64,000 nucleotides of DNA from Anastrepha obliqua (taxonomy: Eukaryota > Arthropoda > Insecta > Diptera > Tephritidae), in the NCBI RefSeq assembly GCF_027943255.1, contig NC_072894.1, forward strand, positions 131,493,601-131,557,600, given 5' to 3'. The position numbers and the translations under genes are program-made. The notes under the pieces were generated by a model. The model did not search any database, had not been told where the DNA came from, and was given only the letters and a program-made list of their open reading frames with translations. This document shows, one piece after another, positions 22,272 through 33,445 of this stretch. Position 1 is the first letter of the stretch, and each line of letters begins with the position of its first letter.

Positions 22272-24284
22272 TACAAAAAAACGTAAATAAAAACTTTAGC
22301 TCTGTTTGTAGAAAAAAGTGTATGAATTGGGGTGAAACTAATCCAGTGTAACGTTTACGTCGAAAAAATAGGTGTGTCTATCGAAGGCTAACAATTTGAT
22401 CTTGGCAACACCTTCTGAATTCTTTTCACCGTGAAAAATCAATCTGATTGAATAGAAAGCAAACAAGAAAAATAGTTGCCTCTGAAGATGCCTCATAATC
22501 TCGCGCAGCTCTCTAATAAAAATATAGATATTCAATTTATCGGGTCTGACCAAAGGCGAACATTTACAAGCACACACACAAACATAAAACTACACGTGCA
22601 ACTACGTATGTGCGTATGTATGCCTGCGTCCACTTACCATAAATGTGCGTTACTTTGGCTAATCGTAGAAAGGAAAGATTCCCTACAAACGCACACATAC
22701 ATACATATCTACAAATAAAAAAATGCTGTTCACCCCTTTCCGCTGCCGCTGCCGCAACCAGCGCTGATTTTGTCACCATTTATTGTTTTTATTTAAATTT
22801 GTGTTTTTGTTATTATTGTTTGTTTATTTTATTTGCGTCGATATTGTGGAGGCGTTTGCGCGTGCAAGGCATTTTGAATAAGCAAAACCGAAACTAACAA
22901 AAAATAATCAAAAATAAATACACGCTTACAACAAATATACACTTACAACAACATAAGAAACAAATTTGGACAAAATAATAAAAATTAAATAAGCAACAAA
23001 TAAATATAAATTAAAATGCAATTTGACATAGTCAACAACGACAGCGTCGTCGTTCGTTCCTTATTTGCTCACCAGTGCTTGTTTGTGTGTGCGAGTGTGT
23101 GTGTGTGAACTATGGCCTGCCAGAAAATGTTAAAAGCGTAAAAAATATAAAAAAGGTAGTAAAAATATATGTTTGTAGTGTTTTAGCCACACGTGCAAGC
23201 GTCAACCAAAAAAAAAAGGTGTGCGCTGACAATAGAAAATCGTGGCTGTGGGAATTTACAACTGTGTAAAAATGTACAAACACACATACAAATGTATGCT
23301 AAAATGGAGCATAGACTATAACGCCGGCTTTGGATTAAAACATGTGCATAAAAGAGGCTTAGAAGATTTCACAGTGTTTGAATGAAATTAGTAAAAAATA
23401 GTTTATGGAGCCGACTCCAATTTTGGGTTGGTTAAATTACCTACGAACTAAAAAAACATTTTGTACTTTTATTGATTTCAAGTTTTTAATCTGCTGTAAA
23501 ATGGAATAATAATATTTTCAAGCATTTTTTTTTACTCTCTGACTTTTTAAGTGGCTTAACAAAAAACATTTAATATGCGCAACTCACCCCTTGTAGAGTG
23601 GCCCATTAGGGTAAAAACCAAAAAGAAACATAAAAACAAGCAGTCCATTTCCGAATCAAAATACTACTTAACTTCAAAAAGCACGAAGAGCAAACTTTGG
23701 TATTCATTTACAGGAATACTTCGAGATACATGAACTTTCATGCTCTGATACAATTTTCGGAAGAAAGTATAAAATTTTGCTCTCTGTAATAATACATGCG
23801 ATCCGTACTAACATTTTTCATAAAGGCAAAGAGGGCACACATTTTAAAAGGTCTGCTTTTTCCTCTTCTGCCACCAACAGGTGCTGTATTGCATACTTTT
23901 AGCGCTCGATCAAGGTTGATGGCTCTAGTTGTCTTGGCTATTTTTCTCGCCACAAAATTGGTGCAACTGGGCAGTGCTGACAGTTATTAGTAAAAATCAT
24001 TCGTACATAGGCAGGTTGAGAATTCCAGAGCTATGTGTTAAGCGAGTGAAGAGAAGCGCCAACCAAATGCAATGCGCTTACGCTATTAGAACAGCTTGCA
24101 TTTTTATCCGATCAAAAACTATCATTATTCTGCGTTAATTAAAGTAACTGGGCCTGGTTGAGGAACCGTCGTGGGTGAAGGGTACAAAAGACCAAGAGGT
24201 TAAAGTGCAAACCTCGAAGTAATCTGTCTGTCTATCCCTTCAATAACTTATAGAAAATCAACTTTTTCGGTGGCATTGAAAATC
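22272..24284. other. Non-coding stretch with microsatellites
   Basis: Contains CACACA and ACATACATA runs (near 22570-22625 and 22690-22715) and a GTGTGTGTG run near 23085-23107. Frames at 22338-22900 and 23738-24138 show no domain I recognise. Confidence 0.5.
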
Positions 24285-24450
24285 CGGTTTGAAGGGCCAA
24301 GCAATTTGAAAATGCTGTAGAACCTGCAGGGGCGTTGAAGAGGAAGAAACATTCTCTCATTTGCTCTGTTATTGTTCAGCTCAGAAATAGGGCTTGTGAG
24401 ATGCATTTTTAACCTAAGTGTGCTTCAACGGCCTCCGCTTCAACCTAACC
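24285..24450 (+). mobile_element. Short non-LTR retroelement tail
   Basis: The frame from 24322 reads TCRGVEEEETFSHLLCYCSA. This is the terminal CxxC-H-C-type motif of RNase H-bearing retroelements; compare CRSCLDVEEEEIVEHLLCGC at 52855-53115. A stop follows, and the fragment ends near 24450 with TCAACCTAACC. Everything upstream of the motif is lost. Confidence 0.65.
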
Positions 24451-25966
24451 GAAGCTGTCTTCTAGTTGTATACAGTTGGCCATTAATAGAAACTCTGACA
24501 AAGTGTTTCGCTAATTTCATTTGAAAAATAATAATATTCACATTTAGTTGACCCACTGTGCGAAACTCAAGACTCGCCATAGCATTTTTAGTAGAAATTG
24601 TTTTTTCTTCATATTGTGCGAAAGGGCGCTAATTGTTTTCTACTTCATATACATATACATATGTGTATGTATGTTTGTATGTACATTACTGATCTCGCAG
24701 TTTTTCGGGCCACACATTTCTGCGCACCGCATAACCCTTCACTCTGCCGCCATGGCTTGAAATTTCCTAACAAAGCGCTGACTAAACGCAAAAGTCTTCT
24801 TTCATCATCATTTATGTGTGTGTGTATGTTTTTTTGCTGGCTTATGTTTTCTTTTTTTCTCTTTCTGCTGCTGTTGGCTTTGCGGTTCTTCAGCTGCGGA
24901 GCAAAGCCACTTTGCCTACTACTATTTTGGTTTTAACACATAAATTATGTTTTGTAAACAAAACAAGCTGTGCATTATGAATTTTTGATGTGACGCTGCC
25001 AGAGGAAGCACAACGAGCGTGGCTGTAACAACAACAACAAATGCAGACACAATACACAAGCGGGCATGCATACAAACGTATGCCGGCAATTTCAACAAAC
25101 GCGTCGCTGCAAATGTCAATCTGCGTCTCATGAAACTGCGACCGCTCTCCCCCGTCTCCCCTTTTCTCACTCTATCCACTTTTAATTCGCTATGGCTTAT
25201 GGTTTTTTATTTAATTTTTTTGTTATTGTATTTTTGCTGTTGTTGTTTTTTACACACATACGATATTAATATGTGCGGTGGTGATATGTGTATAATATCG
25301 GCTGTTCTGGTTATTGTTGCTATTGTTGTCGTTGTTTGCCACCATCGCACGCTACTTGTTCAATTTTAATTAGCTGTGGTTGCTATAAAACGAAATGAAA
25401 AATAAAATAAAATAAAATACAAATACAAATAAGAAGTGGAAAAAATTATGCTAAGATTTGTAAATTGTGCGCACGAATTTTTCACTCGCATCACGCTTCA
25501 TTCACGCGCTTCCTCGCACACCCAACGGGACGTATGCGCAACCTACTTGGGTGTGTGCGTGCGTGTGTGTATGGCAGTGCATTGTTGCGGTTACCGCTGC
25601 TGCTGCTTTGCGGGTGGGTGTCTGCCAGTCTATGGCTATGCATTAAAAACAAACGGAAAAAAACGTTTGAGAAATTGCGCATTTGCTTTTAAATATTCAA
25701 CGAGTACAATAAACTACATTATTCTAGTTGATATTTGAGGCGCACCTCACTTGCACTCTGCTGGCGGGAAATATTAGACGTCAAGTGCATATCATACACA
25801 TTAGTATGTATGTATGTATGTATGTGTGCACATTTGTTGACTTAATTGTTGAAAAAATCATAAATTAAGTGCAGAAATATTTAATAGCTCCCTAAGCGGA
25901 TGCATTTATTGCAATGGGTGTGAGGAATTAAAAACGTATATACATGCATACATACATATATATCTA
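24451..25966. other. Non-coding stretch with microsatellites
   Basis: AT-rich with CATATACATATG, CAACAACAA and TGTGTG tracts, and a TATG run at 25804-25827. The open frames overlapping on both strands around 24900-25700 are driven by these repeats and show no domain. Confidence 0.5.
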
Positions 25967-26195
25967 CAGAGGGTGGCCAAATTATTATGCTCGAGCTGAA
26001 AAATCAATACGAACACACTTTAGTGCCAATTTAAGGCATTTTTCAAACTTTTCTTATTCCATAGAATTTATTTATTATTTTGAACAAAAAATTCACATAC
26101 TGTTGGCTCAAACGTAAAAATAATGGGCAATAGTTAGGTAGAAGTGGTAGTCGGTTCTAAACCACCTCACTTAGACTGCTCTCTCCTTAGACTTT

Positions 26196-26250
26196 TTAGT
26201 ACTTAGCAAAACCGCCATTGACTTTAATGGCCGCTTGCTTGCGGAAACAA
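26196..26250 (-). pseudogene. Tc1-type transposase, last codons
   Basis: On the minus strand the text ends in FRKQAAIKVNGGFAKY followed by a stop at 26196-26198. Tc1-family transposases typically end in a block such as RxxAVIxxxGxxTKY. The fit, the orientation towards the left TIR and the 230-bp distance to it agree with a 3' untranslated region. No other part of the transposase is readable. Confidence 0.6.
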
Positions 26251-26434
26251 GATCAAAGCTTTAAAAATCAAAATCAAAATCAAACAAAGAATTTTTTTGG
26301 AAATTTTTCAAAATTTTGTTATATAGGAAAGAATAAGGTTTGTCAAATATCTATAAATGCATAATTATACCGGACAGATGTCCACTACGCCCTCGGTTAA
26401 AGATGCCAATTCTTTCAACTGCTGTAAGTAGGGG

Positions 26435-26815
26435 ATGAAATCTTTTGGACGAGCAGGCAGCATTTCCCGTATCTGGTTTCCAGGATATAGGAGCATAAAG
26501 GGAAATGAAATTGCTGATGATAGTAGGGGAATCGCACAACTTATTACTCAGGCAAACGCAGAAAAGGCGGAGCTCCATTTCTTCGTGTGCTATTTCGAAA
26601 ACCTTTTGTCCCCAATACAATAGATGCAGGACGCAGCGAGTTTTAAGAACTCCACGCCATTAAATTTCCAAACTTGTAGCTGTACTAACCGGTCACTGAA
26701 CAGGATTACCATTTAATCCCCATTGTAGAATCTCTTGAGAGAAGAAGACTTTCTCTGTAAATATCTGGGCTTAACAGCTAGAAGATTGAGGTCACTGGGT
26801 GACCCTTGAGTGCCA
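26435..26815 (+). pseudogene. RNase H-type retroelement relic inside the Tc1-like shell
   Basis: FGRAGSISRIWFPGYRSIKG then NEIADD matches LGRAGNISLIWVPGHRNIEG then NEIADE in the copy at 32751-33445. This is the RNase H block with the catalytic histidine (here changed to tyrosine) and the last aspartate. Further on, DNA-level similarity to that copy continues (ACTTTCTCTGTAAATATCTGG against ACTTTCTCTGCAAATGTCCGG), with frameshifts and stops. It is a decayed second copy of the same family. The tail beyond the cysteine motif is missing. Confidence 0.75.
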
Positions 26816-26877
26816 TATAGAAACGCTATACTTTAATTTTTATTATATTTTTGAATGACTGATATTTTTCTTATTTG

Positions 26878-27345
26878 TAGAAAACACGCAACGCCGTCAG
26901 GGGGAAAAGTATAAAAAATCAGCAGAAATGTTCAGTTATTTTAAACTTGCAGTTTGTTTTACTGAAAGTTATTGTACCGTGAAATTTGTTAAAAAAATCC
27001 GATTAAAAAGCATGAAGGTTTGATAAAAATTTGCGGAATTTTTAAAGCTCTTCTACTAAATTGGAAATTTTGATTTATATAAACTATAAAAAATTTAAAG
27101 TCCAGGCTTTTTCTTCCACATACAAAACTCGAGGCTGTACTTCGTGTGGAAAAGAAGGCGTGACTCCTTAGCAAAAAAAAATTCTCAAAAATCAAAAGTG
27201 TGTTCCAGGAACTTAAAACTTGGACATTGTTATGATAAAATTCAATTGGCTATAAAACTGCACACCCAGAAAAATCCTCAAAGTGCTGATTAAGAAGTTG
27301 AAGGTTTTGATGGAATTTTGAAAAATTTTGAAAAATTGTGTGGAG
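26878..27345. repeat. AT-rich interspersed repeat, two copies in a row
   Basis: Copy one starts at the ACGCAACGCCGTCAG block near 26884. Copy two starts near 27125 (GTGTGGAAAAGAAGGCGTGA), with AAAAATTCTCAAAAATCAAA and later CTATAAAACTGCACAC. The same order of blocks recurs at 28258-28470, 38700-38925, 47763-48290 and 55605-55800. It has no coding potential and the family is unknown to me. Confidence 0.55.
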
Positions 27346-27381
27346 AGTTTAAAACTTTACGTTACATGGTTTTTGTTGTTG

Positions 27382-27471
27382 TATATATATATAATTGGTG
27401 CCCACACCATTTTTGGGTGTTTGGCCGAACTCCTCCTCCTATTTGTGGTATGCGTCTTGATGTTGTTCCGG
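27382..27471 (-). mobile_element. SINE 3' tail fragment
   Basis: The minus strand reads GGAACAACATCAAGACGC, then GGAGGAGGAGTTCGGCC and the ACCAATTATATATATATAC end. It matches the 3' third of the SINE at 59949-60264. The TA-rich tail at 27382-27393 marks the 3' end. It lies inside the Tc1-like shell. Confidence 0.75.
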
Positions 27472-27605
27472 TATTTATCAGATTGAGCTAGCTTATAATA
27501 TCAAATATTCCAAAAAGTAGTCACCTCGGTGGATACCTAATATTTACTCTCAAACGCAAAAAAGAAAAAAAAACTGCTTGAGTATAATAACTTGGCCACC
27601 CTCTG

Positions 27606-28257
27606 TACGTACATGTATGTGTGTATGTATTGTTGTGCATGCCTGCATGCTCAGATTATAATTTTTGTAATTTTTTTCTTTTTTTGTAGCTTGCCATGTT
27701 CTACTTAATTTGCAAGATTTGCTTCTTTTTCAGTCGGGTGCATGAGATAAAATTAGACACATATTTATTTTGTTTTGAAAATTAGTGCATAAATATTTAC
27801 GATGTACCGACAAATTTGTTTACCCACAAAATACTTGATGATATAATAATAATGTGGAATCAGTGGGCTTTAATTATTTAAAAATAGAAAATGGATGAAT
27901 AATTTAATTAGAATGCGATACTTTTTTGGTGGCAAACATTTTATTTAATAAATGATAATTTGCTGCTCTGGTATAATTTTAGATGCTCTCCAAAATCTAC
28001 GGCAATAGCGCAGCTAAAAGCAAAAACATTGAGGAAGTTGACGGACAGCCAGCTGAGCCATTCAAGTGCATACGTAAGCGAAACGGTGGGAAGATACCTC
28101 AACAAAAGGTGCCAAATATGTGCAGATGAATGCGTGACAATCATTTGGAATTTGTGATTGTGTAGCGCACACTCTTCCAAAGAAAGACGATCCTGCAAAC
28201 TAGTTTTGTCTGATTTTTTTGCCTCAAAAAATTGGAAATACAATTTTTAGATTTGTT
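27606..28257. other. Non-coding stretch, nothing recognised
   Basis: Begins with GTACATGTATG microsatellite text. Frames at 27941-28243 on both strands show no known domain. Confidence 0.45.
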
Positions 28258-28470
28258 ATGTGGAGAAAAAGCGAAACACCGTCAAAGAAAAAGTTTTAAA
28301 AAATTCTGCATTTTGTATTTCAATTTTAATAGAAGGTAAAACTGCATACTCAAAATTTTTTCAAAAATTCGGATTAAAAATTTTGAAATATTCATGAAAA
28401 ATTTTTTGAATTATAAGTTTTTCAATCAGTTGGAAATTTGGATTAATAAGAAACGCTATACTTTATATTA
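28258..28470 (+). repeat. AT-rich interspersed repeat copy
   Basis: GAAAAAGCGAAACACCGTCA opens the copy. GTAAAACTGCATACTCAAA and TTGGAAATTTGGATTAATA follow in the same order as in the other copies. It ends with AGAAACGCTATACTTTA, a block also found just before the 26878 copy (26821-26837). Confidence 0.55.
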
Positions 28471-28637
28471 ATATTTATCTTAAAATGAATCATGCTTTTA
28501 TAAAAAAATTTTTAATTAAAAAAAATTAGTCTTCTTCGTGGTGTTTTTCATAGGGGAGATTTTTAAGTGGCGGGTCCCAATCCAGCACATAACCAGATAT
28601 CCTAGGTTGCTTCAGCTTCTCACATTAGCTCGTTGTA

Positions 28638-28778
28638 GGTAGGCCAATCGTCGAACATTTCGATAAAATCAATGAAATCTTTGAGTTACGCCGCTATGTG
28701 AGCACTTATTTAATTGCCAAGGAATTGAAGGTTAGTGGGAAAACTGTTTTGAGCCATTTGCATAAGGATGATTATAAC
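28638..28778 (+). pseudogene. Mariner transposase fragment, second helix-turn-helix
   Basis: The frame reads GRPIVEHFDKINEIFELRRY, then VSTYLIAKELKVSGKTVLSHL. This is the second DNA-binding helix-turn-helix of mariner transposases (GRPxxx then ST.xIAxxLxIxxxTVxxHL). The linker and catalytic domain are missing. It lies 210 bp before the left TIR of the next element and is probably a separate relic. Confidence 0.75.
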
Positions 28779-28988
28779 TCAGTCACCTCGACCTCCAAAT
28801 AAAGCGAAACAATTTACCGAACCTTTCACTTTAGCTGCTATAATGACAAAATATTTTTTGAAATATTAAAATTCGCAATAAATCCGTTTGACGGTGTTAG
28901 AAACAAACCTACACCAGCCGCAGCGTAATAAAATAAACATTCTTGAAAAGCTGCATTTTACTAAGTTCGCGTGGGCTGAACTTTTTAT

Positions 28989-29453
28989 AGGGTGGTCCTT
29001 CAAGCATTTGGTATTTGAGCAGCCGGTTCTTTGTACTTTGATAGTTGAAGTAACAACTGTGAGCCATGACATTAGTTTTTGCTTAAACATTTACACTTTT
29101 GCTTGAAAGAAGTTTGAAAAAATTCGAGAATCTTCAAAACTCGAACGATAAGGCGAAAGGGTCATGTAATTTGTCTTCAAGAAGCTGTGACTTGACTTCG
29201 TTAGACCATTTTTTACGGTGTGTCGTTAAGGACGAGTGTTAAGCTAACCAGCCGGTGAGAATTCCGGAATTGAGGCATGAAATCAAAATTGCCATTGCGG
29301 CGATAAATGCCGAGACTCGCGAAAAAGCACTGAAAAATTAAATCAACAGAATTTGAATGAGATTTGGATTTACACAAAATGCACTTTCCAGTACAAAATC
29401 CATAAATCCATATTTATGGCGCATTAAATGCCAAATGTATTTGGGCCACCCTT
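28989..29453 (+). mobile_element. 465-bp TIR element with DD41D-type transposase remnant
   Basis: The left end AGGGTGGTCCTTCAAGCATT and the right end, reversed, AGGGTGGCCCAAATACATTT can be aligned as an inverted repeat with a few changes; TTGG(T/C)ATTT follows in both. Near the right end the frame reads CDLTSLDHFL, VVKDEC, RIPELRHEIKIAI and INAETREKALKN. This is the C-terminal third of the mariner-like transposase found intact at 39782-40396. It is an internally deleted, old copy, shorter and more diverged than the others. Confidence 0.65.
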
Positions 29454-31824
29454 TATATATGAAAATAAGTAAACAGCTAAGCAGACCCAGTTGAACAAAG
29501 ACTATTGTATTTAAATTATTTAAGCAAATTTAATTTATAATTTCGTCCCCTAAACCAGCAACAAGAAATTGTAAGACACTTATTTACGCAGGAGAAAAGT
29601 TTTGCTCGAGTACAAAAAAAGCACGAAAAATGGAAAGAAATTACATCACTTGCAGCGCTTGGATTGAGCGATGAGAAAATACTTGTTCTTGAGGGATTTC
29701 ATAAAATTTTTAGTTGGCGTGTTCGTGCTGAGGCTACATTTTGACCATTTTGACATTTTCATTTAAGAGCCTTAAGTAATTTATTTCTACATTTTTTTTT
29801 TTGTTCAGGGAAAACTTTAAAAGGTACACAAGCGCCTCAGTAAGTTAAAAATGTAATTTTCTTATCTTTGTATTGCTTAGCATTCAAACTTTAAATATAG
29901 TCAGCGCGGTTGCTGATAAAAGGACAAGCAGAAGACAAGTAGCTCGCCTCAACCTGTTAAGGCATAATGAGCGCAAAGTTTCCGGCGCACACGGACGTGG
30001 ACGTGCCCAAGCTAATGGACATGGGCGAGCGAAGCACGTAGAAGATTGAAGAAATAGAAATACATTTCAGGGGCAGCTGTAGCATGCCGTCAAACATGTA
30101 AGTAGATGTGTAGTAGATGGCCGACGCTGCTGAGAAGTGTCACTTCTGTAGCGACTTTTCGACAGCGCACAGGACAACAACTTCGAGCACAAAATAAAAT
30201 GGGGAAGAAGCCACGCCACTTAACCATGCCGCAGGCAACAACGTGTGGCTCTGTGGCTATGTGCGTGTGTGTGTGTCCAGTGACTGCAAAAGACAACCCA
30301 ACTTAAAAAAAGTTAAATTAATTCTTTTTCCACTTTGCTAACTTTGCTTGCCACACACACACACACACACGCGCACACTGCACTGGGCTCTCGTCAATGG
30401 CTGCAGGAGCTATGAAATTTCGGACCTGCGCTATATTGCGTTAACTGCAAACTTTTCTAATGTTGTTGTTGTTATTTTTTTTTTTTACTTTCTTCGATAA
30501 TGCTTTTTCTTAATTTTCTTGCACTTACATTTGTCTACTAAGTGGAAATTAAAAAAAGAAACGAAGTCCAACTAAAAAAGCTGACAACGTCGTGTACGCC
30601 CTCAAATTTGCTGCTACCGGTGCTGAGAAAATTGAAATTTTAAGGGCCACGCAATGGATTTGACAATATAGTGGAAGGCGGGGCGGTGAGCCGGGGAAGC
30701 GACAACCGCAATATGCGTGCAACAGCGAAATATTGTGGAATATTTAATTGAAGAAAGGTGGTAATGTCTATGGTGGGGATGGCGGTAAGATGATTGGACT
30801 GTCAGCGAACGATGTTTGGAATTTGTATACCAGCGCGCACTAATGCGATAGGAATTTGAAATTTTAAGTACAGATTGCAGCAACCTACCGGCATCGGGGT
30901 GTAAATAAAGGCATTAGAGCTCTCCATTTTTTTTTTTTTTTTGCGCATTTTCGGGCAGCCTGGGCAAATAAGCAACTAATACGCGCACACCCGCTCGATG
31001 CGCGTTACTCGAAAATTTTCGAGCATGGAGCTTTCTCGTGTAATTCGGGCAATACTTTCGATTATTTTGATTTTTTGACAACATTTTTTTTTGAAATTTT
31101 TTATAAATGTCGTGGGAAGCTAAAGAAATACTGATAAATAGAATTCAACATTTTTGTTTAGTTGCTCGAATTGTTCAAAACCTCAGAAATTTCGAACAAA
31201 CTTTTAAGCAGTTGAGGAAACAACGACTACTCGCCCTTAAAATTTATTTAAATAAAAAAATATAGAACTTATGTTTTATAAGGACTTTTTCTTTATTAAA
31301 AAACAAAATATTTATTTCGTGTTTACTTCATTAGTTTTTGACCTAGCACCTTTTTTATAGCAGAATAATTACATTTTTTCGTATAATTACATTTCAATAG
31401 AATATTTAAAAAAATGTCAAATTCAATATAAAAGATATTTAAGAAAAAAATGTGAAAATATGCGCCAGGTATAAAAAGTTCGATTCCGCCCGAACTTAGA
31501 AGCTTCTTTACTTGTGTTTCGTTTCTACTGCTTCCAATTTCCAGTAGGTTGGAGTTCATTACGCTGACAGTATTCTAACTTTTTCTTGGCAACATTTTTC
31601 GTTAGCAAAAGTGTCGAAAGCAGCGCAATGTGAGTGTGCATAGAGGAAATTTAATTAATTGAGATCTAATTTCTATTATGCAATTAACTTTTTTTTCAGG
31701 AAATACTGTATTTGGTGTAATGGTAGCGATGTTGCAAAAGGGCAAGTACGACCAAACTATCACTTTGATAATTGATGGCGCAACTGAACTTTTTCCAACT
31801 GTTTCACTAGAACCAACGAAATCC
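29454..31824. other. Non-coding stretch with microsatellites
   Basis: Contains a GT run near 30264-30275, a long AC run at 30352-30376 and T-runs near 30475 and 30928. A possible 70-bp intron (31630-31699, GTGAGT to TTTTCAG) was considered and rejected as coding (see rejected list). No domain-bearing frame. Confidence 0.5.
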
Positions 31825-32747
31825 AAGGGTGATTTTTTAGCTATTATCTTTTTAAACAGTTGGTTTAAACAGCTGACGCACGTTTCGTGTTTTGTTTCAT
31901 TATCAAACATCTTCAGTTTGGTCCATAATTTAACCATGAATCGTCTTACAAACGAACAACGCTTGCAAATCATTGAATTTTATTATAAAAATGCGTGTTC
32001 TATTAAGAAAGTTTAGATCCACTTTTTATCGAAAAATTGTGTTCAGCGACGAAGCTCATTTTTGCATCAATGGGTACGTAAATAAGCAGAATTGTCGATT
32101 TTGGAGTGAAGATCAAGCAGAAGAATTGCAAGAGCTACCAATGTATCCAGAAAAGGTCACAGTTTGGGGCGGTTTGTGGGCCGTGCTTCTTCAAGGATAC
32201 TGCGAATCATAACGTAACTATGAATGGTGAGCGCTATCGTGAAATAATATCCAACTTTTTTTTGCCCAAAATGCAAGAGCTTGACTTGCATGACATGTGG
32301 TTTCAGCAAGACGGTGCCACATGCCACACAGCACGCGTAACAATGGACTTGTTGAGAGGCGAGTTCGGTGAACATTTTATTTCACGTGCGGAACCTGTCA
32401 ATTGGCCACCCAGATCGTGCGATATAACGCCTATATATTATTTTATGTGGGGCTATGTTAAAGCTCATGTCTATTCAGACAAGTCTGCTTCAATTAACGC
32501 GTTGGAAGGCAACATAAAAGCATTTATATGTGAGATACCTGCCGAAACATTGGAAAGAGGCTGCCAAAATTGGACTAAGCGGATGGCCGTTTGAAGCGCA
32601 GTCGCGGTCAACATTTGTATGAAATAATCTTCAAACATTAAATTATATGGACTGTACTATCGATTTAAATAAAAATTGCATGCATTTTTCTGAATTTACG
32701 TGTGTTTTTTTGAAAAACTTTCTTATAGCTCTTAAAAAAGGACCCGT
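31825..32747 (+). pseudogene. Mariner-like (DD41D-type) element with third catalytic residue lost
   Basis: The ATG at 31936 opens MNRLTNEQRLQIIEFYYKNA, a helix-turn-helix start. After a deletion the catalytic domain follows in other frames: IVFSDEAHFCINGYVNKQN (first aspartate), then DMWFQQDGATCHTA (second) and NWPPRSCDITPIYYFMWGYV. In the last block the third catalytic aspartate, in the DYF position, is replaced by tyrosine. The ends resemble an inverted repeat: AAGGGTGATTTTTTAGCT on the left, and GGGTCCTTTTTTAAGAGCT on the right read backwards. Inactive through deletion, frameshift and active-site loss. Confidence 0.8.
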
Positions 32748-32750
32748 TAT

Positions 32751-33445
32751 ATGACTTAAAACGTCTCGGACGTGCAGGAAACATTTCCCTCATCTGGGTT
32801 CCTGGGCACAGGAATATAGAGGGAAATGAAATTGCCGATGAGCTTGCCAGGAAGGGGGCGGCAGAACCGGATCCAGCTGCCCCCTTCTCAGACATCGGTA
32901 TCCCCTTGGCCGTCGTGAAAGGGAAACTACACAACTTCTTTCTAAAGAAAGCGCAAGACAGATGGAGGTCTGTCTCATCGTGTGCCATTTCAAAAGCACT
33001 GTGGCCTCAATACGATATAAACAGAACGCTTAAGGTGATGGGAACCCCCCGCCATTCAAATTCCAAACTCATTGCGGTGATCACTGGCCACTGGGTGATC
33101 GGTACTCATGTGGAGAAGCTTGGAATTCCGTACAACACCCATTGCAGAAGCTGTAGGGATCCTGCAGAGAAAGAGACTGTTGAACACTTTCTCTGCAAAT
33201 GTCCGGCTCTGGCGGCTAGGCGCTTGAGATTCCTCAGCGTCCCCTTTGGGGATGACTTGATGAAATTCTCCAGCCTAGATCCCTTTTCTCTCCTCCACTA
33301 CATCAACAGCACTGGGTGGCTGTAGACGGTTTTATCTCCTCCCTAAATCCTATCACAGGTAGTGGTCCACATTATGGTATCAAAACGGCACGTAAGTGCT
33401 ACTTGAAGTGTACCTGGGGTACTCTTTCCATCTTACCTACCATGA
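32751..33445 (+). pseudogene. RNase H and C-terminus of a non-LTR retrotransposon
   Basis: The frame opens with LGRAGNISLIWVPGHRNIEG, then NEIADELARKG: RNase H histidine and last aspartate. It continues through LWPQYDINRTLKVMG, LIAVITGHWVIGTHVEKLGI, CRSC, VEHFLCKCPALAARRLRF and ends in YINSTGWL with a stop at about 33325. The cysteine/histidine motif is intact. It is the best-preserved copy of the family also seen at 26435-26815. It starts two bases after a TA next to the right end of the mariner-like relic. A 3' untranslated part runs to about 33445. Upstream RT and endonuclease are missing. Confidence 0.85.

Larger units (their letters stand above)
25967..27605 (-). mobile_element. Tc1-like transposon shell with nested repeats
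   Basis: The left end reads CAGAGGGTGGCCAAATTATT. The right end, on the opposite strand, reads CAGAGGGTGGCCAAGTTATT. Similarity extends for about 30 bp with three differences, and a TA flanks each side (25965-25966 and 27606-27607). Between them lie a minus-strand Tc1-type transposase C-terminus (26196-26250), a plus-strand retroelement relic (26435-26815), two copies of an AT-rich repeat (26878-27345) and a SINE tail (27382-27471). I infer a Tc1-family element whose interior was largely replaced or invaded while its ends survived. The 1639-bp length is therefore a composite. Confidence 0.75.

Noticed and set aside
23738..24138. Overlapping frames on both strands with basic residues (MARKIAKTTRAINLDRALKV)
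   Set aside because: No recognised domain, no tail or TIR, and the frames conflict. Possibly an unrecognised repeat, but unsupported.
30352..30376. Long AC run, considered as part of a satellite or CRISPR-like array
   Set aside because: It is a plain dinucleotide microsatellite; nowhere in the window are there regularly spaced identical repeats with unique spacers, and the genome type excludes CRISPR.
31600..31825. A possible host exon pair: GTGAGT donor at 31630, TTTTTTTTCAG acceptor at 31699 and an open frame (NTVFGVMVAMLQKGKYDQ) before the mariner-like relic
   Set aside because: Joining the two sides makes all three frames hit stops quickly. The long open frame works only without splicing and then runs on into the transposon by chance. 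I recognise no family. It could be checked by RNA-seq.
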